Assembly: GCA_905250025.1 (NCBI GenBank)
Contig: CAJNOJ010000275.1
Coordinates: 60,910 to 124,909 of the forward strand
Direction of reading: 5' to 3'
Length of the DNA stretch: 64,000 bases
Source of the DNA: Adineta ricciae
Lineage: Eukaryota > Rotifera > Eurotatoria > Adinetida > Adinetidae
Below the pieces are notes generated by a model. That model saw only the letters and a list, made by a program, of their open reading frames with translations, was not told the DNA's origin and ran no database searches. Position numbers and translations under genes: made by a program. Below, piece by piece: positions 57,608 to 64,000 of the stretch. The number at the start of each line of letters is the position of its first letter. Position 1 is the stretch's first letter.

Positions 57608-57608
57608 N

Positions 57609-57894
57609 GGTCACCGGATCCAGCTGAGTGCCGATTATCGCCGGATTCAGCTGGTTTCCGATGGTCACCGGATCCAGCTGATTGTCGATTGTCACCGGAT
57701 TCAAGTGGTTTTTGACGGTCACCGGATTCAGCTGGTTCCTGATGGTGACCGGGTCCAGCTCGTTCTCAATTGTCGTCGTTTCTGTCTGGATCCAGTAGGA
57801 ATTCGCCGGTAAAAACCTGTAGAAAACCGGCCGGATTCCGGCGGCAAAGAAACATGAGGAACCGGCCGGTTCCGACCGAGTGGAAATGACCTGG
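57609..57894. mobile_element. CCCAGGTC-family element, right part
   Basis: After the N, repeats of CACCGGATYCAGCTG are followed by the GC-rich right end (GAAATGACCTGGGG). Matches 57040-57234 closely. The left end is lost at the N. Confidence 0.5.
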
Positions 57895-58242
57895 GGAGAA
57901 AAGGACTCCTCCTCAGAGGTGAAGAAAGATTTAAGAGATAAGGACGGGAAGAATGAACAGAGATAAAACTTAGTGCCACTGTACTCCTCCTACCATGAAC
58001 ATGTGAGAAATGATTGAGATTAGTGATTAATATACAAAAAAAAAGGAGGAACAGAAAGGGCAGGCAGAACAGAAGGGAGTGAGGCGGATAACGAAAAGAG
58101 TAAGAAGAAGGATTGCTAGAACGTTCCAGGGAAATCAACTAGTGTTGTAATATCCTCGATATCATAGTTTAGTAGCGAGCTATACATTGGTGTCTCGTGG
58201 CACCATCGCGCTACTTTTTCGATCACGGATGCATGTTACGCA

Positions 58243-59173
58243 AATGTTTTGGACATGAAGATTCGTGTTATTTTCATTTCTTTATTTCTCCACATTTCGC
58301 GAGATGTGTTGACGTTCGCTTGTTCGAGGAGTAAGCTCGCCATCTTTACTTTCAGAAAGAGCTATAAAATATTTCTCCCAATATTTTTTACATCTATCTA
58401 CAAGAGATATTTCGTTCGATATGTAGGCGAACATGTTATCATTCCATTGCATGGAGAACATTACTCTTTTTAAACAAGTAAAATAGAAGTGCGCAAGATC
58501 TTGTTGCTGTTTTTCTGTGAAAAGAGGAAGAACGAACGTGAGGAAAAGCGTTTTTCTAAATTGTAGCGATGTTGTATCGTCAATGCGGATTGCGTTTATC
58601 GCTCCTACTTTTTGCCTAATCTTAATCTTAGCATTCTCGATCATTGTTCCGAATCCTAACTTCGGAGTGATTCAGTGACCTAAGTACTTGAATTTCTTAC
58701 TTCATTGAACTGCTCCATTAGATGAAGATATTTCAAACTTAGGTTCCCCGACTGCTCTCGTTGACCATAAACCCTCCGTTTTTGCAAAATTAATTAGCTG
58801 TGACGTTAGAACACGATAATATTCAAGATTATCGAGGAACTTTTGGAGCTTTCTTTCGAGATCGATACATTGTTGCGCATATTTCATACCAATACTACCT
58901 GCTACAATTGCGGCTAGGTCATCTGCAAAGAAATGACTTAGACAGCCACCTAAGAAATCGCCCATATCAGCGTGATATGCAATAAATAGAGTCGGCGAGA
59001 AGATAGATCCTTGAGAACAACCTTTATAGATATTAAACCAGCGGGATCTAATGCCTTCGATCTAAATGCATGCTCTACGTTTTGTTAACCATGTGTATAT
59101 CCAAGATAAGTAATCTTTTGGAATATTCATTTTTCTTAATTTACCTATGCAGCCTTCAAACCAAAGTTGTTTT
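58243..59173 (-). mobile_element. non-LTR retrotransposon reverse transcriptase fragment
   Basis: On the minus strand the frame gives RT fingers/palm sequence: QLWFEGCIGKLRKMNIP, FNIYKGCSQGSIFSPTLF (the QGS block), then HFFADDLAAIV, an FADD version of the YxDD catalytic motif. A thumb-like KFKYLGH segment and ENAKIKIRQKVGAINAI follow. Three in-frame stops (TAG near 59045 and two TGA near 58680) show it is dead. Endonuclease and 3' end are not seen. It sits between Helitron pieces. Confidence 0.8.
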
Positions 59174-59202
59174 TTTTAATTATATTACCTCTCATTTACT
59201 GT

Positions 59203-59583
59203 TGCCACTTGGTAGAATTCGAACACATGGTTGTCTACGAATTCGTGTTTACAAATGGGCTTCAGAACGACGACAAAGCAAATGTTCTTGATGCGATGTT
59301 TTATTTGGCAAGCAAGTCAATTCTGGAACGCACCACTATTTTCTTTTCTTTTTTCCTAGATCTTTCACTAGCAGAGACGAGACAACCACTAGTAAATGTG
59401 GTCTATGATCGTTTGATCTCACGGCAAAAAGTATATCCTACCTTCAGGCTATTCAAGAAAGGTTTTCAAACATACAATGGACTGGCAGTTTTCCAAGCAT
59501 GGTTACAAGGAACGTATCGCGGACTAGGTCATGTAATGAGCATCACGTATCCAATGAACAATGCCAAGGCGATTTACGCATGA
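59203..59583 (+). CDS. unclassified fragment, possible exon(s)
   Basis: A 126-codon frame (LQNDDKANVLDAMFYLASKS; RQPLVNVVYDRLISRQKVYP; ending NNAKAIYA) with good codon use. An FFSFF stretch in the middle may be an intron ending in CTAG at about 59360. Not a Helitron or RT part that I know. Could be a gene remnant carried by a transposon. Confidence 0.35.
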   Translation, partial: CHLVEFEHMVVYEFVFTNGLQNDDKANVLDAMFYLASKSILERTTIFFSFFLDLSLAETRQPLVNVVYDRLISRQKVYPTFRLFKKGFQTYNGLAVFQAWLQGTYRGLGHVMSITYPMNNAKAIYA

Positions 59584-60094
59584 CTGTTTCTCTGTAGTCT
59601 TTCTGTTTGAAATCGTATGAAACTCATTATTTCAATAAAGTCTTAAAGCGATCTCTTCTTTGTTTCGTGAGCCTTTGCTACTGGTAGTTGAAGAAGAGAC
59701 AACGAACTGGAATCATTTTGGTCAAACCGAAAGACCTTCATGAGAACTTGTAGAAATGAATATGATGTGAATCAACTATTCAATTTTAAGAGGAGTTCCA
59801 AGTTCATTCTTGATCTTTAAATCCTAATGAACAAGAAGTACTTTCTTTTTGCTCGCTTCCCGATCACCATCAGTCGTCTACTGGCTCCCATTTTTTCACA
59901 ACATACCACCAAGATATCGTTTTTATCGACTGAGTCTCCAATTAATTGTATTTGACCGTAATCAGTTCAGAAAAGCTTTACCCTCACCAAAACCATCTAT
60001 AACGGAGACAAGCTATCGTAAAGCGATATTTGCACGACGTCATCCATTCCACCATTCTCGCCAAAAACTGGCCGGTTTATAATATTTCGTCGAT

Positions 60095-60174
60095 CATCCT
60101 GTTACGACAGCTAAGTTCTTTCATACGTTAATTTCCAATATCTTAGATACAATGATTATTGGCGGTGTACTCCA
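60095..60174 (+). mobile_element. Helitron fragment overlapping the 57.5-kb piece
   Basis: Repeats the sequence of 57481-57560 (HPVxTAKFFHTLISNILDTM, IIGGVL) with few changes, then stops at the next TIR element. It therefore belongs to a second Helitron copy or a local duplication. Confidence 0.8.
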
Positions 60175-60176
60175 TA

Positions 60177-60424
60177 GGTCCACGAAAAATTATTTTTATC
60201 CTGGTGTAACTTTATAGATAATTTATGAAGTTTTTTAGTTCTTTAGTCCCTTTAGTATTCTTAGAGTGTGAGAATGAGGCAGATGGCTAGTGTGGGTCTG
60301 AGTGAAAGGTGTAGATGAGGGTGAGGGTTCACTGGATTAAAGGGACTAAAAGGAGCAAAGGGCCTAAAGGATTTTATAGATTGAATATAAAATACACCGG
60401 GATAAAACTAATTTTTCGTGGACC
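60177..60424. mobile_element. TIR element GGTCCACG inserted in the Helitron
   Basis: Ends GGTCCACGAAAAATTA and its inverted match enclose 248 bp; the arms stay similar for about 80 bp. The loop holds a telomere-like tract (GATGAGGGTGAGGGTT at 60313-60328). It separates Helitron residues IIGGVL and LIWLDIN. Confidence 0.65.
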
Positions 60425-60427
60425 CCT

Positions 60428-61711
60428 CTCATCTGGCTTGATATCAACATCAAACCATCTGACATGCAGGAAAAAGTTCAAGACTCAAATTTTCATGAAA
60501 GACTCATAGCATACTTGGAAGATATAATCAAAGAAGACCTTGATAATTTCAAAGACATAGAGATTCAAGACGAATTCAGTGATAACACTTCATCCTTTCT
60601 TTTATTTTCAGAGTCGTTCTTCTTTGTTTTCTAGCTTCATCGTTATCGAGTCATTCACTACAACCAGCAACGGATAGTATTTATGCAGTTTTGCGCAATG
60701 TGGAGTTTATAAATTCTGAACGAAACGCAGATCATTCTAATCCTTCTACTGTTTGGTCAACGCCGGTGAAAGAAAAATCATCTCCATCAATTCCATATGC
60801 ATCACCAGTGATGTTCGGTGGATCTCCATCAACCTCGTACCGGTCGCTGTCGATACCGTATGCATCTCCTCTCTACCACGAACTATTACAAACGCCAACA
60901 TCGGATCGATCAATACTTGGTACGATTATTTAATCACTTTTTGATAAAAAAATAAATATGCATCATTATTCTAGGAATGAATGTTGAAGGTACTCAACCA
61001 ATAATATTTCCAGCCTGCTTACCTACTCCAAATCCATCGTCCTCTAATTTCAAATCGAGATTTCGTGCTGATGTAGTACTACTAGCTGAAGCACAGAACA
61101 CTCACATTCACACTAATACATGTTACAAATACAGTGATCTTATCTATAACGGCAAACGAGTTTGTCTAATGCGTTTGCCACGCAAATTAGTGCCAAAGTC
61201 GATAATCGATCCCGAGACTGGGGACATACGTATGTGACGATCGCATCCGATGATTAATAACTATAATGAATATATCATATCAACATGTCGTTTTAACATG
61301 GACATCAAGTTTATTTGGACAGGCAGCGATGCCAAAGCTCTTGTCTATTATATTACAGATTATGTGACAAAATCCAGTCTTTCTTTCCACGACACATTTT
61401 CTCTTATTCAAAAAAATGTTGCATCATTCGGAAACATATCAAATCAAGTGGATAATACAGACAATGCTATCAAAAGATCACGTAAATTCGTTTTACATTG
61501 CTATAATACACTTGCGTTTCAACAAGAGTTATCTGGAGCGCAAGTTGCTTCCTATCGAATGAATTGGGACGATCATTATACGACACACAGATTCCAAGGA
61601 CTTTATTTAATTCAAGTTGAGCGATACTTGCAGACAGAATTGAATGAATTACGCATCAACCGAAATCTAGAAACAAATTCACATGGTAGTATGATGATTT
61701 GTTGCAATTGA
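60428..61711 (+). mobile_element. Helitron Rep region, interrupted
   Basis: 60428-60590 encodes LIWLDINIKPSDMQEKVQ and RLIAYLEDIIKEDL of the Rep domain. 60635-60919 is a Ser/Pro-rich exon-like part. A 55-nt intron (GTACGA...TTCTAG, 60920-60974) leads to TNTCYKYSD, MRLPRKLVPKSIIDPETGDI and ALVYYITDYVTKSS, all standard Helitron Rep motifs. TGA at 61235 interrupts the frame. The HUH segment expected before LIWLD is missing. The frame ends at 61711, where other elements are inserted. Confidence 0.85.
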
Positions 61712-61968
61712 TCTCTCTTATAGTCACACTTTTTTTTCATATGAAAATTCTTCTATCTTCAAACGCGAAGAGAGAGATGGAGAAGAGAAAAAAAAGAATA
61801 ATCAATCAAGATATAATGCGCATGCTGTGATGAGCGGAAGAATGAAAGAAAGAGAAGAATCATTTGTTATAACATGCGATGCAAAAGTCTTTGCACAAAT
61901 GTTTGAGTGTATTAAATCACTTTGCGAACTTCTAAACTAGTTAAATGTTTTTTTGCTCGAAAGAGTAA

Positions 61969-62566
61969 AGTCTGAAGTTTAAGTTTTGTACAAAATATAT
62001 TTTTCGTGATCGAATCTTAGAGGTAGAAAAAGTCGAAAACAATACACCTCTAAAAAGGGTTTTGCAACATTTTTCGATCTTACAAGTTTTTATTTCTAAT
62101 TTGTTTTCCCCTATGTAGACCCAGTTTTCAGTAAAAAACTACACCATGTTATAGTGCATCAAAAGCTCTATCTACGTGACCCGTGGGGAAACCATTTACC
62201 GTAACTATTGACATTGCCATCAACACATTTTAGAAATTGAAGTTTTGCTAAAATACAGTTTTTTAGAAGATATAGCGATCTGAAAAAATATGCTTCAAAA
62301 ACCACTTCCAATCATACATGAACTGGATTTTTCGAACGTCATTTCCTTCAATGATGTCATCTCATAGAGACTTGGCAGAAAAAAACATTCAAAGTGCACT
62401 TTCATCGCTGGAAAAGGTAGAATGTCTTGACCGTGTAGTATCTCTCAATAAAAGTTATAAAGCGAAGTTGCAAGCACTTTTTTAGAGGTGTATTGTTTTC
62501 GACTTTTTCTACCTCTAAGATTCGATCACGAAAAATATATTTTGTACAAAACTTAAACTTCAGACT
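61969..62566. mobile_element. foldback element with ~90-bp inverted arms
   Basis: The left arm from 61969 (AGTCTGAAGTTTAAGTTTTG) and the right arm ending at 62566 are near-perfect reverse complements over about 90 bp. The interior, about 420 bp, is non-coding. Its right end abuts the next element with no spacer. Confidence 0.75.
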
Positions 62567-63225
62567 AGGGGCGGACCATTTCCGTTAATTTGAAATTAAC
62601 GTAAACAGTAACCCGTTAACCGTTAATATTAACGTTAACGGGTTATACTTAACCGTTAATTTCCACTCTATTAAGCGATTAACGTATAAGAAAGATCTTC
62701 TATTACTTCAGGGGCCATTGTAGATCCATCCTGACTCTGCAAATATAGATTCATAAACGAAAACTCAAAGGCCCATGGTTAATATCGCGTAGCCGGAGTA
62801 AAACGCTGCCGACCTGTAAGAAAATTAACAACCAATACCGATCTCTGGAGGCCAAATACAATCCGAGGTCAAAGAAACATCCTTACAAAAGGCCTCCGTA
62901 GTCGATTTCCAGCGAAAATAAGTTTTTGAAAAAAAATCGCGGTCATCGCTGATCGGCCGAAATCGACCAATCAGAATTCGCGGGAATGCATCTTGGAATA
63001 AAGGCTTGTTCCAAGACTGGTTCCCACGGTAGCATTAACCTGAGAGATGAGTATCTTACCAGAGTACATGTAATTATTGCTGGGTCGTATAGATAATTAG
63101 TTGTCAGAAAGGATCATACATTATGATTGTTTAGCCGTTTATCAGTTAATTAAGTGGAAATTAACGGTTAAGTGCAACCCGTTAACCGTTAATTAAGTAG
63201 AATTAAATTAAATGGTCCACCCCTA
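62566..63225. mobile_element. hAT-like TIR element (TAGGGGYGGACCATTT)
   Basis: Left end TAGGGGCGGACCATTT and right end AAATGGTCCACCCCTA. Subterminal GTTAACCGTTAA-type palindromes occur on both sides. Interior non-coding, about 660 bp. No 8-bp target duplication is visible because the left flank is the foldback element. Helitron helicase sequence resumes right after it. Confidence 0.65.
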
Positions 63226-63877
63226 CTTACCGGGTTTGTTACCGTTAGTTCCTGGAATGCTGGTTATTATTACACAAAATATTGCTATTGAACTCGGACT
63301 AATTAACGGCATGAATGGAATCTTTAGACAACTAGTCTATGATCTTGACTCAGTGTCAACAGATAGTCTGTCAAAAACGTTTCCAATGAACACTACATAT
63401 GTGCACAAGCCAATATAGGCATTGGTCGAAATAAGCGAATCCAAAATTGAGTACAATCTTGAAAAGCTGCAACCAAAACTCATTCCAATACCAATAATGG
63501 AACAAACCTTTCAGGTAGACATTTCGGATATTCTTCCGAAAGTCAACAACAAATCAAAAACGAACAGAAAGGCAATGCTATCGATTAAACGACGCGCGTT
63601 ACCTCTTGTACCCGCCTATTCTATCACAACTCACAAAAGTCAAGGACAAACTTTGAACAAAGTGGTAATTAATTTGAAGTTACCAAACGATACAGATGAC
63701 ATCGCTGCAGTCTATGTACCATTATCGAGAGTGAAGCGTTTGGACGATTTAATTATTTTACGACACTTTGATTACAAAGTCTTAGCGATCAAACGCAGCA
63801 AATCTCAAGTTATCGAAATGCAAAGACTGGACAAACTCTACATGGAAACACAAATGCGTTTTTCGGAATTGTTTTAA
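63226..63877 (+). mobile_element. Helitron Pif1-type helicase, C-terminal part
   Basis: LPLVPGMLVIITQNIAIELG, then YSITTHKSQGQTLNKVVINL (motif V region) and YVPLSRVKRLDDLIIL (motif VI), ending METQMRFSELF. TAG at 63417 interrupts the frame. The helicase N-terminal half (Walker A and B) is not in the window. The last ~120 bp before the window end may hold the Helitron 3' end, but I see no clear hairpin-CTRR. Confidence 0.88.
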
Positions 63878-64000
63878 CAAATTCGATAGAAAAGACAAAT
63901 CACTGTTGTAACGATAATGATATCGTTCATCTCTTTCTATTCTTTATTCTCTCACCTCTATATCATATTATCTCCGAGTCATATCTCTCTTTCCTCTTCT

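Overview
The window looks like bdelloid rotifer DNA (Adineta/Rotaria type). It is AT-rich and eukaryotic. Genes are small and carry introns of mostly 50-60 nt. Gene families known to be expanded in bdelloids dominate: FMRFamide-receptor-like 7TM receptors, F-box/leucine-rich-repeat proteins, NHL beta-propellers, and genes of plant or fungal character (BAHD acyltransferase, GH35 beta-galactosidase tail). Telomere-like tracts built from TGTGGG/TGAGGG units are scattered through the interior. The species call is inference, as no marker gene is present.

Layout. 1-5.7 kb: unclassified coding remnants, a TIR element, a truncated F-box exon, a 60-bp tandem array and a headless receptor. 5.7-8 kb: a dead mariner beside an intact BAHD-type acyltransferase (-). 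8-17.3 kb: an intact receptor (-), a hAT-like MITE with its target duplication, an inverted repeat cluster, a GH35 tail and another receptor (-). 17.3-24.2 kb: a piggyBac-like MITE, a mosaic of dispersed repeats carrying a tRNA-like sequence, an AIG1-like GTPase (-) and a large non-coding block present twice. 24.2-29.1 kb: an NHL-repeat gene followed by a receptor, the pair present twice. 30-43.7 kb: the most gene-dense part, with a small coiled-coil protein, two intact and one broken F-box genes, a broken metallopeptidase-jacalin gene, a secreted SGNH hydrolase, a broken receptor and a head-to-head pair of two-TM proteins. 43.7-47.7 kb: repeats only, including a 603-bp duplication whose edge is a telomere-like tract. 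47.9-52.8 kb: a nine-exon secreted protein with three PAN/Apple domains and an M60-type metallopeptidase domain. 53-63.9 kb: one or two Helitrons torn apart by TIR elements, a foldback element and a non-LTR reverse transcriptase fragment.

Functionally the intact genes point to sensing (receptors), ubiquitin-ligase substrate choice (F-box/LRR) and secreted hydrolases or peptidases. There is no operon logic. The high density of broken genes, nested transposons and telomere-like tracts suggests a subtelomeric or otherwise rearrangement-prone region. Nine runs of N are present. Seven are followed by sequence that restarts an earlier stretch, so several apparent tandem duplications may be assembly joins of alleles rather than real tandems.
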